A DNA stretch of 64,000 bases from Ancylobacter koreensis. Lineage in GTDB: Bacteria > Pseudomonadota > Alphaproteobacteria > Rhizobiales > Xanthobacteraceae. Under the pieces are notes generated by a model. The model was not told the origin of the DNA. It made no database searches and saw only the letters and a program-made list of their open reading frames with translations. The position numbers were made by a program, and so were the translations under genes. The stretch is from contig NZ_JALKCG010000002.1 in assembly GCF_023016525.1 (NCBI RefSeq), forward strand, positions 552,887-616,886, in the 5' to 3' direction. Below are positions 21,256 through 39,601 of the stretch, piece after piece (the stretch's first letter is position 1; each line of letters opens with the position of its first letter).

Positions 21256-22533
21256 ATGCCTCCCGCCTCGCGCCCCTTCTCGTCCACCGCGCTGATCACG
21301 CCGCTCGCGGCGCTTGCCGCCCTCAACCTCTTCCTCGCCGATGTACGCGACGGGCTCGGGCCGTTTCTCGGCGTCTTCCTCCAGCAGAAGGGCTGGGGGC
21401 CGTCCGAGATCGGCCTCGTCATGACGCTCGGCGGCCTCGCGGGCATGGCGGCGACGATGCCGATGGGAGCGCTGGTCGATGCCAGCCGGGCCAAGCGGGC
21501 GCTCATCCTCGCCGGCTCCGCCGCCATCCTCGCCGCCTCGCTGGCGATCCTGGCCGCCCCGAATTTCGCCTCGGTCGCGGTGGCGCAGGCGGTGAACGGC
21601 ATCGCCGCCGCCGTTCTTCTGCCCGCGATCGCCGGGCTGACCCTCGGCCTTGTCGGGCCGGCCGGCTTCGACCGCCAGCTCGGCCGCAACGAGGCGTTTA
21701 ACCATGCCGGCAATATCCTCGCCGCCGTGCTGGCGGGCGTGCTCGGCTGGTGGTTCGGCCTGCCCGCCGTGTTCGCGCTACTGGGGGCGATGGCGGTGCT
21801 GGGCGCCCTGTCGGCACTCGCCATTCCGGCCTCGGCCATCGACCACGAGGCGGCGCGCGGCGGCGCGGCAGTTTCCACGGGGGAGGGCGGGGCGCATGAG
21901 AACATCGGCCGCCTGCTGCGCGAGCCGGCACTGGTCACGGCCGCCGTGACCTTCGCCCTCTTCCATCTCGGCAACGCGGCGATGCTGCCGCTGTTCGGGC
22001 AGGCCATGGTGGCGACCGCCGGTGCCGATCCCAGCGCCCTCACCGCGACCACCGTGGTGGTGGCGCAGGGGGCGATGATCCCGATGGCGCTGGTCGCGGC
22101 GTGGCTGGGCGAACGGCGCGGCTACCGGTTCGTCCTGCTGCTCGCTCTGGCGGCGCTGCCGGTGCGCGGCGCGATCGCGGCGGCTGCCGTGCATTACGGG
22201 GCCTCTTGGGCGCTGGTTCCCGTCCAGCTTCTGGACGGGGTGGGCGCCGGGCTTCTGGGGGTCGCGACGCCGGGGCTGGTGGCGCGCATCCTTGCCGGGT
22301 CCGGCCGGTTCAACCTCGGCCTCGGCTTCGCGATGACGGCGCAGGGCGTCGGCGCGGCGCTCTCCACCCTGCTCGGAGGCATGGTGGCGCAGGAACTCGG
22401 CTATCCCGCCGCCTTCCTCGCGCTCGGCGGCGTGGCGCTGCTGGCCGCCGGCGCCTATATGCTCGGCGGCTGTCCCGGCGGGACAGATCCTGCCCGCAGT
22501 GGCCGCGCGACCGCTGCGCCCGCCCCCGCGTGA
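21256..22533 (+). CDS. major facilitator superfamily transporter
   Basis: A 425-residue inner-membrane protein with about twelve hydrophobic segments. The N-terminal half includes the MFS loop MPMGALVDASRAKRALI between helices 2 and 3. No substrate can be inferred. It lies downstream of ubiG on the same strand, 82 bases away, and upstream of clpB. Confidence 0.82.
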   Translation: MPPASRPFSSTALITPLAALAALNLFLADVRDGLGPFLGVFLQQKGWGPSEIGLVMTLGGLAGMAATMPMGALVDASRAKRALILAGSAAILAASLAILAAPNFASVAVAQAVNGIAAAVLLPAIAGLTLGLVGPAGFDRQLGRNEAFNHAGNILAAVLAGVLGWWFGLPAVFALLGAMAVLGALSALAIPASAIDHEAARGGAAVSTGEGGAHENIGRLLREPALVTAAVTFALFHLGNAAMLPLFGQAMVATAGADPSALTATTVVVAQGAMIPMALVAAWLGERRGYRFVLLLALAALPVRGAIAAAAVHYGASWALVPVQLLDGVGAGLLGVATPGLVARILAGSGRFNLGLGFAMTAQGVGAALSTLLGGMVAQELGYPAAFLALGGVALLAAGAYMLGGCPGGTDPARSGRATAAPAPA

Positions 22534-22544
22534 GAAAATCGCGG

Positions 22545-22562
22545 CCTTGACCCTGCTCAAGG
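22545..22562. promoter_or_regulatory. inverted repeat upstream of clpB
   Basis: A perfect dyad CCTTGA-N6-TCAAGG begins 11 bases after the MFS stop and 165 bases before clpB. It contains a CTTGAC like the -35 of RpoH promoters, but the -10 at the right distance (CTTCCGTTG) is poor. There is no T-run, so it does not look like a terminator. It may be an operator or part of a heat-shock promoter. Confidence 0.3.
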
Positions 22563-22709
22563 CCCTTCCGTTGCCGATTGGCCACACTACATGAGGACCG
22601 TCGGGCTGCCGCAACGGGGCCCGGCACGGCGGCCGGGATACGGGCGCCGTCGTCCCGAATGACCGTTCGTGCCTTGAAGGGCGGACGGCGGGCCAGGAGG
22701 CAACGCGTT

Positions 22710-25322
<2,613 letters not shown>

Positions 25323-25347
25323 GACCCGGGCCGATCAAAAGACAGGA

Positions 25348-25374
25348 AGGCCCGGCCCCGCGCCGGGCCTTTTT
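25348..25374 (+). terminator. intrinsic terminator of clpB
   Basis: A 9-bp GC-rich stem (AGGCCCGGC / GCCGGGCCT) with a 5-base loop is followed by TTTT. It begins 26 bases after the clpB stop. Confidence 0.88.
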
Positions 25375-25493
25375 CGTTGCGAGCGTCCGCCGGCGGGCGC
25401 CTTGCTGGCGGGCGCGCGCCGGGCCACACTCCGCCCCGTCCTGCGGGCGGGAGAACCTGCGGGCGCAAGAAACTGCGGGCGGGAGAGATTGCC

Positions 25494-26483
25494 ATGGTGC
25501 TCGGGCTCAACGTCTTCGTTCTGGTCTTCCTCGCGCTGGTGATCCTCACCATCTTCGCCGGCGTGAAGACCGTGCCGCAGGGCTATCAGGTCACGGTGGA
25601 GCGCTTCGGGCGCTACACGCGCAGCCTCTCGCCGGGGCTCAACATCATCGTTCCCTATCTCGACCGCATCGGGAAGCGGGTGAACGTGATGGAGCAGGTG
25701 CTCGACGTCCCCACGCAGGAGGTCATCACCCGCGACAACGCGACCGTTTCGGTGGACGGCATCGCCTTCTTCCAGGTGTTCGACGCCGCGCGGGCGAGTT
25801 ACGAGGTCGCCCAGCTCGACCTCGCCATCCTCGCGCTGACAACCACGAACATCCGCACCGTGATGGGCAGCATGGACCTCGACCAGCTGCTCTCCCACCG
25901 CGACGAGATCAACGAGCGGCTGCTCAAGGTGGTGGACGCCGCCGCCGCGCCCTGGGGCGTGAAGATCACCCGCATCGAGATCAAGGACATCGTGCCGCCG
26001 GCCGATCTCGTCACCGCCATGGCCCGGCAGATGAAGGCCGAGCGCGAGAAGCGCGCCGTGGTGCTGGAGGCGGAAGGCCTGCGCCAGTCCGAGATCCTGC
26101 GCGCCGAAGGCCAGAAGCAGTCGCAAATCCTCGAAGCCGAGGGACGGCGCGAGGCCGCCTTCCGCGACGCCGAAGCCCGCGAGCGGCTCGCCGAGGCGGA
26201 CGCGAAGGCGACGCAGATGCTGTCCGGGGCGCTCGCCGAGGGCGACCCGGCGGCGCTCAACTACTACATCGCCGAGAGATACATGAAGGCGCTGGAAGCC
26301 ATGGCGAGCGCCCCGAACCAGAAGATGATGGTGCTGCCCTACGAGGCGAGCGCGATGCTCGGCTCGCTGGCCGGCATCGCCGAGATCGCCCGCGGCGCCT
26401 TCGGTGGCGAACCGCCGCCGCCCGCCCGCCCACGTCGGCCCACCGGCCCCGCGTGGTCGACGCCGCCGGCCGACAAGGGCTGA
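25494..26483 (+). CDS. qmcA: SPFH/band-7 membrane protein (QmcA-like)
   Basis: A 329-residue stomatin-type protein. One N-terminal membrane segment (about 4-24) is followed by the SPFH domain, with VPQGYQVTVERFGRYTRSLSPGLN and DIVPPADLVTAMARQMKAERE, then a long charged coiled coil. It forms oligomers at the inner membrane that influence membrane proteases. The start at 25494 follows a GGGAGAG site; the frame is open to 25377. The NfeD gene begins 7 bases after its stop, the usual partnership. Confidence 0.9.
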   Translation: MVLGLNVFVLVFLALVILTIFAGVKTVPQGYQVTVERFGRYTRSLSPGLNIIVPYLDRIGKRVNVMEQVLDVPTQEVITRDNATVSVDGIAFFQVFDAARASYEVAQLDLAILALTTTNIRTVMGSMDLDQLLSHRDEINERLLKVVDAAAAPWGVKITRIEIKDIVPPADLVTAMARQMKAEREKRAVVLEAEGLRQSEILRAEGQKQSQILEAEGRREAAFRDAEARERLAEADAKATQMLSGALAEGDPAALNYYIAERYMKALEAMASAPNQKMMVLPYEASAMLGSLAGIAEIARGAFGGEPPPPARPRRPTGPAWSTPPADKG

Positions 26484-26490
26484 GGCCGGC

Positions 26491-26958
26491 ATGAGCGAGA
26501 TCGCGTCCTTCGTCGACGGGCTGACCGATTTCTGGCTCTGGTTGATCGGCGCCGGCCTCCTGATGATCGCCGAGCTGGCCATGCCCGGCGCCTATCTCCT
26601 CTGGCTCGGCGTGGCGGCGCTCGTCACCGCGCTGGTGCTGGCGGTGGTGCCGCTCGGCTGGCAGGCGCAGCTCGTCGTCTTCGCGCTCGCCGCGCTGGTC
26701 GCGGTGGTGGCCGGGAGGCTCGTTGCGCGCTCGCGGCGCGGCACCGACCGGCCCTTCCTCAACCGGCGGGCGGAGGAACTGGTGGGTCGGGCTTTTGTGC
26801 TGAGGGAGCCCATCGAGGGCGGGGTCGGTCAGATTCGCGTCGACGACACGATCTGGCGCGTCACCGGGCCGGACTGCCCGGCGGGCGCGCGCGTCGTCGT
26901 CGCGGCGGCGGAGGGCGCGACCCTCACTGTGCGGCCGGAAGATCAGGCGGCACAGTGA
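26491..26958 (+). CDS. NfeD-family membrane protein
   Basis: A 155-residue protein with two or three membrane segments (about 15-80) followed by a soluble OB-fold domain (LVGRAFVLREPIEGGVGQIRVDDTIWRVTGP). Short NfeD proteins act with the adjacent SPFH protein. The ATG at 26491 lies 7 bases after the upstream stop, so the two are almost certainly one operon. Confidence 0.9.
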   Translation: MSEIASFVDGLTDFWLWLIGAGLLMIAELAMPGAYLLWLGVAALVTALVLAVVPLGWQAQLVVFALAALVAVVAGRLVARSRRGTDRPFLNRRAEELVGRAFVLREPIEGGVGQIRVDDTIWRVTGPDCPAGARVVVAAAEGATLTVRPEDQAAQ

Positions 26959-27012
26959 GGCTGTCGGTTGGGGCGTGACCCTGGGGCCGGCCGGGGCGGC
27001 CGGCGCCGCGCG

Positions 27013-27903
27013 TCAGTTCTTCGCCAGCAGGGCGTCGAGCTCGGGCCGGAAGGAACCGGAGATTTCCGGGTTGTCCAGCGCATAGGCGACATTCGCCATC
27101 AGGAAGCCGAGCTTCGAGCCGCAGTCGTAGATCGCGCCGTCGAAGGTCACGCTGTAGAAATCCTGGCTCTGCGCCAGCTTGAGCATGGAATCGGTCAGCT
27201 GGATCTCGTTGCCGGCGCCGCGCTCCTGCGTCGCCAGCAGGTCGAAGATCTCGGGCTGGAGGATGTAGCGGCCGGAGATGGCGAGGTTGGACGGCGCGAC
27301 ATCCCGCTTCGGCTTCTCGACCATGCGGGCGATCTTGTGCACGCCCTCGGCGACCTCGGTGTCGAGGCCGACGATGCCGTACTGGTCGGTCTGCTCGGGC
27401 GGCACCTCGTAGACCGCGATGTGGTTGCCGCCGCCGGTCTTGGCATAGGCCTCGACCATCTGGCCAAGGCAGCCCTTGCCGTTGCTCGGCTTGTGCAGCA
27501 TGTCCGGCAGCAGCAGCGCGAAGGGCTCGTGGCCGATGATGTCGCGCGCGCACCACACCGCGTGGCCGAGGCCGAGCGGAAGCTGCTGGCGGGTGAAGCT
27601 GGTGGCGCCGGGACCCATGGTCTCGCGGCGGAGCTGTTCGAGCATCTGGGTCTTGCCGCGCTCGTTCAGCGTGTCCTCCAGCTCGTACTGGCGGTCGAAA
27701 TGGTCCTCGATGACGCCCTTGTTGCGGCCGGTCACGAAGACGATGTGCTCGATGCCCGCCGCGCGGGCCTCGTCCACCACATGCTGGACGACCGGACGGT
27801 CGACCACGGTGAGCATTTCCTTGGGCACGGCCTTGGTCGCGGGAAGAAACCGCGTGCCGAGGCCGGCCACGGGCAGGATCGCTTTGCGAATGGGAGCTAC
27901 CAT
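27013..27903 (-). CDS. galU: UTP-glucose-1-phosphate uridylyltransferase
   Basis: It makes UDP-glucose for envelope polysaccharides. The 296-residue protein begins with the nucleotidyltransferase motif [19 protein letters not shown] and contains [23 protein letters not shown] and VEKPKRD, all GalU hallmarks. An AAGGCGG sequence lies about a dozen bases before the ATG. It is convergent with NfeD. Confidence 0.96.
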   Translation of the reverse strand: MVAPIRKAILPVAGLGTRFLPATKAVPKEMLTVVDRPVVQHVVDEARAAGIEHIVFVTGRNKGVIEDHFDRQYELEDTLNERGKTQMLEQLRRETMGPGATSFTRQQLPLGLGHAVWCARDIIGHEPFALLLPDMLHKPSNGKGCLGQMVEAYAKTGGGNHIAVYEVPPEQTDQYGIVGLDTEVAEGVHKIARMVEKPKRDVAPSNLAISGRYILQPEIFDLLATQERGAGNEIQLTDSMLKLAQSQDFYSVTFDGAIYDCGSKLGFLMANVAYALDNPEISGSFRPELDALLAKN

Positions 27904-28174
27904 TTGGGGATTACGCCGCCTTGATGTCGCTTGCTTGGATTTCGCTTGGTGGGTAGGGCCGATCAGAACGAAATTTCTATGAAATTCAGTTTAACGTTTT
28001 GCCTGATGCAATGCACCGGAGGGATAACGCGGAGGTGACGGAATAGGTTCACGCCCCGGTGGCATGATTGTGAAGAAACACGGACATGACGCTAGGGAAA
28101 TTTCCTCGGCGTTAAGAGGCCCGAAACCACGTTCCCCGCCTAATCATGGCCTTGAACCGCGTTAGGGTTGCGTC

Positions 28175-29584
28175 ATGAGTTTCCGCTGCGTTGCCGGCCG
28201 GCCCGCCTCCGCCGGCCCGACCGATCGTCCGCCCGGCCGCCGGGGCGCCCGTCTGCTCGGCTTCGCGCTGATGGGTTTCGGCCTTGCCGGCTGCGCCTCG
28301 TCGGACGACGTCACCGGCGCCTTCTCCGCGCCGATGGCGCCGGCCACGCAGGCGGCTGCCCCCGTCCGCGCGCGGCCGGTCCCCGTTGCGGCGCCCGCCG
28401 CTTCCGCCGCCACCCATCCCGACATGACCCCCGCCGCGCTGGCCCGCGACCAGGCGAATTTCAACCGCTGCATCGCCTCGCTGGAGCCCAAGGCGCGCGC
28501 CGCCGGCGTTTCGACGGCCGGCTTCCGGCGCTACACCGCCGGGCTGAAGCCCGACATGAGCATCATGGAGAAGCTGCAGACGCAGCCCGAATTCACCCGA
28601 ACGGCCGGCGACTACGTGACCATGCTGGTTTCCGAGACCCGCATCCGCAAGGGTCGCGAGGCGATGGCGCAGAACGCCGCCGTGTTCGAGGCGGTGGGCC
28701 GCAATTACGGCGTCGATCCTTATGTCGTGGCGGCGATCTGGGGCATCGAGACAAATTACGGCAGCGCGCGCGGCTCCTATCCCGTGCTGCAGGCCACCGG
28801 CACGCTTGCCTGCGTCGGCCGGCGGCAGGCCTATTTCCGCGACGAGTTCGTCGCCGCGCTGCGCATCCTCGACCGTGGCGACATTCCCGAGAGCCATCTG
28901 AAGGGCTCGTGGGCCGGCGCCTTCGGCCTGACCCAGTTCATGCCGACCGCGTTCCAGCGCGACGCGGTGGATTTCGACGGCGACGGGCATCGCAACGTTG
29001 TCGATTCCGTTGCCGACGCCATGGGCTCCACCGCCAACAAGCTGAAGCGCGGCGGCTGGGTGGCCGGGCGCAGCTGGGGCTACGAGGTGGTGCTGCCCGC
29101 CCGCTTCAACTACCTGCTCGCCGACAAGAACACGCGCAAGACCATGGCCGAATGGGCCGCGCTCGGCGTGCGCCGGCCTGAGGGGCGGCCCATGCCGGCC
29201 GCCAATGAGAGCGCGTATCTCCTGCTGCCGGCCGGCGCCAAGGGGCCGGCCTTCCTGATGACGGACAATTTCAAGGCGATCCTCAGCTACAATCCGGCGG
29301 ACGCCTATGCGCTCGCCATCGGCCATCTCGCCGACCGCATCCGGGGCGGCGGGCCCTTCGTGCAGCCCTGGCCGGACGACCAGCGCGCGCTCTCGCGCAA
29401 CGAGCGCTCCGAACTCCAGAAGCGCCTCGCCTCGCGCGGCTACGATGTCGGCCCGCATGACGGCGCCATCGGCAGCAAGACGCGCGTCGCCGTGCGGGAA
29501 TATCAGGTGAGCGCCGGCCTGACGCCGGACGGCATGGCGAGCGGCGAGGTGCTGGACAGTCTGCGCGCCCGCGACGGAACCTGA
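28175..29584 (+). CDS. lytic murein transglycosylase, MltB type, with peptidoglycan-binding domain
   Basis: A 469-residue predicted lipoprotein with lipobox LAGC ending at Cys40. After an Ala-rich linker comes an SLT_2 catalytic domain (about 90-390). The catalytic Glu192 is in WGIETNYGSARGSYPV, with GSWAGAFGLTQFMPTAF and FDGDGHRNVVDS also present. The C-terminus (about 405-465) is a PG_binding_1 domain (LQKRLASRGYDVGPHDGAIG). It cleaves glycan strands to anhydromuropeptides at the outer membrane. Confidence 0.93.
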   Translation: MSFRCVAGRPASAGPTDRPPGRRGARLLGFALMGFGLAGCASSDDVTGAFSAPMAPATQAAAPVRARPVPVAAPAASAATHPDMTPAALARDQANFNRCIASLEPKARAAGVSTAGFRRYTAGLKPDMSIMEKLQTQPEFTRTAGDYVTMLVSETRIRKGREAMAQNAAVFEAVGRNYGVDPYVVAAIWGIETNYGSARGSYPVLQATGTLACVGRRQAYFRDEFVAALRILDRGDIPESHLKGSWAGAFGLTQFMPTAFQRDAVDFDGDGHRNVVDSVADAMGSTANKLKRGGWVAGRSWGYEVVLPARFNYLLADKNTRKTMAEWAALGVRRPEGRPMPAANESAYLLLPAGAKGPAFLMTDNFKAILSYNPADAYALAIGHLADRIRGGGPFVQPWPDDQRALSRNERSELQKRLASRGYDVGPHDGAIGSKTRVAVREYQVSAGLTPDGMASGEVLDSLRARDGT

Positions 29585-29678
29585 GCCTACCGGACGCGGG
29601 GACTTGACGACGCGGGGGACTTGAAACGGCCGCGATAATGGTTCACCGCTGACCGGTGTCGTCCTCGGGGAAGAGTGC

Positions 29679-31136
29679 ATGCGCGCGCGCGGAAGCCGGC
29701 TCGGACTGAAGACGCTGGCAATCGCCGGCGTGCTCGCCGCCGGCTGCTCGCTGGCGCAGGCGCAGAGCGACTGGTTCCGCCCCCCGGCGGATGTCGGTCA
29801 GTCGTCCGGCCGTTCCTCGCCACCGCCGCAGCAGGCCCAGCCACGCCAGGCGCCGGCCCGCCAGCAGCAGGCCCAGCCGCGCCAGCAGGCGCAGCCCCGT
29901 CAGCAGCAGGCCCGCCCCGTCCAGCAGGCGCAGCCGCGCCGCGCGTGGTCGCCCTTCCAGCCGCTCATCGACCTGTTCGGCGGCGGAGCGCGCCAGCGGC
30001 AGGAACAGCAGCAGCCGCTGCCGCCGCCGCCCGTTGTGGTGCAGGCGCCCGCCGAGCCGCGCGGCAAGGTCTTCGCCAGCACGGCGGAGGCGCGCGCCGA
30101 GGCGCCCGACCTCAAGGAGATCGTGCTGGTGCTCGGCGACGACCAGGCCGGGCCGCTGGCGCAGGGCCTCGCCGACGCCTTCGCGGCGGACCGCGAGGGC
30201 GCGGTCGTGGTCGGGCGCAGCGAGAACGGCTCGGGCTTCGCGCCCGGCGGCTTCGACTGGATCGCCGCCGCCCGCCAGCTTCCCATCGGCGGCGACCAGC
30301 CCAACGTCATCGTCGTCTTCGCCGGCGGCAACGACCTGAAGGCGATCGAGGATCCCGCCGGCCGCGCCGAGCTGCTCGACGACCGCTGGCGCGAAATCTA
30401 TGGCCGGCGGTTCCAGGATTTCCTGCTGGCGCTGAAGATGCAGGGCCGGCCCGTCGTGGTAGTCGGCCTGCCCCCCACCGAGGACGAGGGCCGCAACGCC
30501 CAGATCGTCCGGCTGAACGAGCTGTTGAAGCAGCAGGCCGAGCGCGCCGGGCTGATCTTCGTCGATGTGACCGACGGCTTCGTCGACGAGAACGGCAAGT
30601 TCATGATGTCCGGCCCGGCGGTGGACGGGCAGCGCCGTCGCCTGCGTACGGCCGACGGCATCGGCTTCACCCGCGCGGGCGCTCGCAAGCTCGCCTTCTT
30701 CGTCGACCGCCAGCTCGACGACCTGATGGTGCGCAAGGACATGCCGGCCGCCGAGGCGCCCGATCCCGCCGATGCGCGACCCTCCATCGTCAACCTGACC
30801 GGCGGCCCGGTCGGCAATGCGCGCGCGCTTGCCGGCGCTCCCGTGCCCGTGGCGCCGGCCGGAGGTGCGGGCTCCCATGCACCGTCCGGCATCGCGCAGG
30901 CGGCCAAGCCTACGGATGGCAAGGTCGAGCCGGCGAGCGTGCTGCTCAGCGGCGCGACGCTGCCCCCGGTGCTCGGGCGCACCGACGATTTCCGCTGGCC
31001 GGCGGGCCAGCCGGCGGCGACCACCGATCCTCTGGTGCCGCCGATGCCGCAATCCGAACTGTCGCCCGCCGTCGCGCCGGCGGCGGCGCCTCTTTCCGGG
31101 GTAACCGGCAGCGGCACCGGCACCGCCGCTCCCTGA
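29679..31136 (+). CDS. secreted DUF459 (SGNH-hydrolase-like) protein
   Basis: A 485-residue exported protein with a signal peptide (about 1-28, ending SLAQAQ). A Gln/Pro/Arg low-complexity linker (about 48-85) leads into the DUF459 domain (about 145-355), which contains VLVLGDDQAGPLAQGL, VIVVFAGGNDLKAIED and VVVVGLPPTEDE. The C-terminal 110 residues are Ala/Pro-rich. DUF459 resembles SGNH esterases and may deacylate envelope glycans, which is inference. It lies 94 bases downstream of the lytic transglycosylase on the same strand. Confidence 0.85.
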   Translation: MRARGSRLGLKTLAIAGVLAAGCSLAQAQSDWFRPPADVGQSSGRSSPPPQQAQPRQAPARQQQAQPRQQAQPRQQQARPVQQAQPRRAWSPFQPLIDLFGGGARQRQEQQQPLPPPPVVVQAPAEPRGKVFASTAEARAEAPDLKEIVLVLGDDQAGPLAQGLADAFAADREGAVVVGRSENGSGFAPGGFDWIAAARQLPIGGDQPNVIVVFAGGNDLKAIEDPAGRAELLDDRWREIYGRRFQDFLLALKMQGRPVVVVGLPPTEDEGRNAQIVRLNELLKQQAERAGLIFVDVTDGFVDENGKFMMSGPAVDGQRRRLRTADGIGFTRAGARKLAFFVDRQLDDLMVRKDMPAAEAPDPADARPSIVNLTGGPVGNARALAGAPVPVAPAGGAGSHAPSGIAQAAKPTDGKVEPASVLLSGATLPPVLGRTDDFRWPAGQPAATTDPLVPPMPQSELSPAVAPAAAPLSGVTGSGTGTAAP

Positions 31137-31159
31137 GCATCCCCTGAGCGCCGGGCATG

Positions 31160-31191
31160 AAAAAGCCGGGCGCGGCGAGGCCGGCCCGGCT
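31160..31191 (-). terminator. intrinsic terminator of gltBD
   Basis: Read on the minus strand, AGCCGGGC / GCCCGGCT forms an 8-bp stem followed by TTTTT. It begins about 26 bases beyond the gltD stop. Confidence 0.8.
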
Positions 31192-31216
31192 GTCGAAGGT
31201 CGTTCGTCGGTGCCGC

Positions 31217-32641
<1,425 letters not shown>

Positions 32642-32813
32642 TGCGCCCTCTTTCGCGGAGCACCGCCACCTTGGAGGCATTCCACCTCCGGTGCCAGATA
32701 CATCAATCATGCCAGTTGGAAAATGACGGCGCGGCACACGGCCGCGCCACGGCCCTTGCCGTGGCCCGCTTTCCGGGCCTCCCCCGCGCGGTCCGGCGGG
32801 GGACGCAGGCCGC

Positions 32814-37544
<4,731 letters not shown>

Positions 37545-37996
37545 TCCCGTCACTCCCTAAAGGGTCGCTTCCCGTCCGGCGCGCCGACACGTCTGAAGCC
37601 TTGCCGGGCGCTCCCCCTGCAAGGCCGTGCACGTTCGCCGAACTACGCTAGCATCCGCCGTGCCATTCCGGCGTCGCATGCCGGCTTCGCGGCACGGACA
37701 ATCCGGATTATAGGACAGCATGACTGCCCTATCAATCGCGAACATGCCAGAATTGGCGCCCGCGCACAAGCACCGCGCGCGCCTTCGCCGCTGCGATTTT
37801 TCGCGCTTGTTGCGGGCGGGGTGCCCGTTACGAAAGGAACGGTAAGGCTCCGCGCCGCCACACGCAATGGCGTTGCGGGCGTAGAGCGTGCGAGCAGGGC
37901 GCTCCGGCGGGCCGGCGCGAGGTCTTTCCCCTGCCGCAATTTCACGTTCCCGTAGGTCCGGCCGTAAAGGGCGGCCGTCAATGTTCCGGAGGCGTC

Positions 37997-38947
37997 ATGT
38001 CGAAGCCGAGCGCGTCCCCGCGTCTCTCGCCGATGCTGGTTCCGGCTCTTGCCGGCGCCGCATTGTTGTCAGCCGTGCCGGCGCAGGCCGAGATCTTCTT
38101 CCGTCCGTTCGGCGGGGTCTATGTCGAGCGCTATTACGAGCCGATGCCGCCCGGCAGCTATTATCCCGAGCCCTTGTACCCTCAGCCCTTGCCGCCGGCC
38201 CCGGTCTATCGGGCGCCCGCCCGCTTCCCCTTCGCAGATGTCGAGCCGATGCTGCGCTCCATGGGCATGAGGGCGATCGGCCGCGTACGGGTCGACGGCA
38301 ACACCTATGTGGTGGACGCCACCGATCCGTCCGGCACCCGCGTGCGCGTGCGCATCGGCGCCTTCGACGGGCGCATTCTGGCCGTGCTGCCCACGGGCGC
38401 GCCGCCGGTCGCCCGGCAGGCGCCCGCCGCGCCGCCGCGCGCTGCCGTCGCGCCGCTGCCGCCGAAGAAGCCGCCGGAAATCGCCGCCATGACGGTGCCG
38501 GCACCTCCGCCGGTCACAAATCCCGACGCCCCGATGCCGGCGGCCCTGCCGGCGGACGCGTCTGTCGCGACGCCCGCATCCCCGTCCGCCGCCGCGCCGG
38601 AGCCGGCGACGCCCGCCGCGCCCGCCGCAGCAGAGGGAACGGCCGTGCGCGTCATTCCCGGCATCGCGACCCCGCCCGGCACGGCGCCGCAGCCCGCGAC
38701 GCCTCCGGCCGACAAGGCAGCGACGGGTTCCGGCGACAAGGCTCCCGCGAAGCCCGTAGCGACTCCCGCGCAGGCGGCATCGCCGGCGGATACGGCTCCT
38801 GCGGCTCCTGCGGCTCCTGCGCCGTTCGCCGAGGAGGCGCCGTCTTCCACCGGCACCGGCACGGGAACCGGCAGCACCACGCCGGCCGGCACCGCCTCGG
38901 TGGTGGCGCGCGGCGCCGGTGGGAAGCCGCCCGCTCCGGCCGACTGA
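37997..38947 (+). CDS. secreted Ala/Pro-rich protein with a small envelope module
   Basis: A 316-residue exported protein that I do not recognise. A signal peptide (1-31) ends VPAQA. Next comes a Tyr/Pro-rich segment (41-75) and a compact module (about 78-133) with VRVDGNTYVVDATDPSGTRV followed by RVRIGAFDGRI. Residues 134-316 are almost pure Ala/Pro/Thr low complexity. The module resembles that of the 39753-40136 protein on the other side of hsp20 and recalls PepSY-like units. No function is assigned. Confidence 0.7.
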   Translation: MSKPSASPRLSPMLVPALAGAALLSAVPAQAEIFFRPFGGVYVERYYEPMPPGSYYPEPLYPQPLPPAPVYRAPARFPFADVEPMLRSMGMRAIGRVRVDGNTYVVDATDPSGTRVRVRIGAFDGRILAVLPTGAPPVARQAPAAPPRAAVAPLPPKKPPEIAAMTVPAPPPVTNPDAPMPAALPADASVATPASPSAAAPEPATPAAPAAAEGTAVRVIPGIATPPGTAPQPATPPADKAATGSGDKAPAKPVATPAQAASPADTAPAAPAAPAPFAEEAPSSTGTGTGTGSTTPAGTASVVARGAGGKPPAPAD

Positions 38948-38962
38948 GCCCTTCCAGCCGCT

Positions 38963-38991
38963 AAAAAGGCGCCCCGGTCTCCCGGGGCGCC
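38963..38991 (-). terminator. intrinsic terminator of hsp20
   Basis: A perfect 10-bp stem (GGCGCCCCGG / CCGGGGCGCC) with a 4-base loop is followed on the minus strand by TTTTT. It sits 37 bases beyond the hsp20 stop, in the gap shared with the convergent secreted-protein gene. Confidence 0.8.
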
Positions 38992-39027
38992 CATTGTCAT
39001 TCGCGGATTATCGTCAGTCGCGGGTCG

Positions 39028-39507
39028 TCAGGCGGCGGCCTTGCTCTCGCTGGCCTTGGCCTCGATCGCCTGCGGGCCCTTGGCGCTGCCTGCGATGGGG
39101 ATCACGCGCGGCTTCTTCGCCTCGGGGATCTCGCGTACCAGCTCGACATGCAGCAGGCCGTTGGCGAGGCTGGCGCCGCGCACCTCGACATGGTCCGCGA
39201 GCTGGAAGCGGCGCTCGAAGGCGCGCGCGGCGATACCGCGATAGAGCACCTCGCCGGAGCCGTCGGCTTCCGCCTTGTGCTCGCCGCGGATCGACAGGCC
39301 GTTCTCCTTCACCTCGATGGAAAGGTCTTCCTCGGTGAAACCGGCGACGGCGACGGTGATGCGGTAGGAATTCTCGCCCGTCCGCTCGATATTGTAGGGC
39401 GGATAGGTGGTGCCCGTGTCGACGGTGTTCACCTGATCGAGCAGGGAGAACAGGCGGTCGAAACCGACGGTCGAGCGGTGCAGGGGGGTCAGATCGAACG
39501 TACGCAT
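39028..39507 (-). CDS. small heat shock protein Hsp20 (alpha-crystallin family)
   Basis: A 159-residue ATP-independent holdase. The start MRTFDLTPLHRSTVGFDRLF is typical of alphaproteobacterial IbpA/HspA proteins. The alpha-crystallin domain runs from about 35 to 128 (YPPYNIERTGENSYRITVAV, FTEEDLSIEVKENGLSIRG, ARAFERRFQLADHVEV, GLLHVELVREIPE). The C-terminal tail contains the oligomerisation motif VIPI. Its leader holds a candidate RpoH promoter and RNA thermometer (separate entries). Confidence 0.95.
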   Translation of the reverse strand: MRTFDLTPLHRSTVGFDRLFSLLDQVNTVDTGTTYPPYNIERTGENSYRITVAVAGFTEEDLSIEVKENGLSIRGEHKAEADGSGEVLYRGIAARAFERRFQLADHVEVRGASLANGLLHVELVREIPEAKKPRVIPIAGSAKGPQAIEAKASESKAAA

Positions 39508-39600
39508 GGCATATCCTCTCATTAAGCGACATGCAGGTGGCGGGGCCTCTCGCCTGAGCCGGCCCCGGTTCATGTACCGCCGGATGGCCGGTACAGCTTC
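39508..39600 (-). promoter_or_regulatory. ROSE-like RNA thermometer in the hsp20 leader
   Basis: The leader folds by eye into three hairpins. Hairpin one is a GTACC/GGTAC stem with inner GCC/GGC. Hairpin two is a perfect 7-bp CGGGGCC/GGCCCCG stem. Hairpin three, at 39509-39534 right before the ATG, pairs GCAT with ATGC and then lays TCGCT against the Shine-Dalgarno AGAGGA. TCGCT fits the U(U/C)GCU motif of ROSE elements. The resulting helix has the expected G-G opposition and a bulged A in the Shine-Dalgarno strand. Heating would melt it and free the ribosome binding site. Confidence 0.65.
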
Positions 39601-39601
39601 G

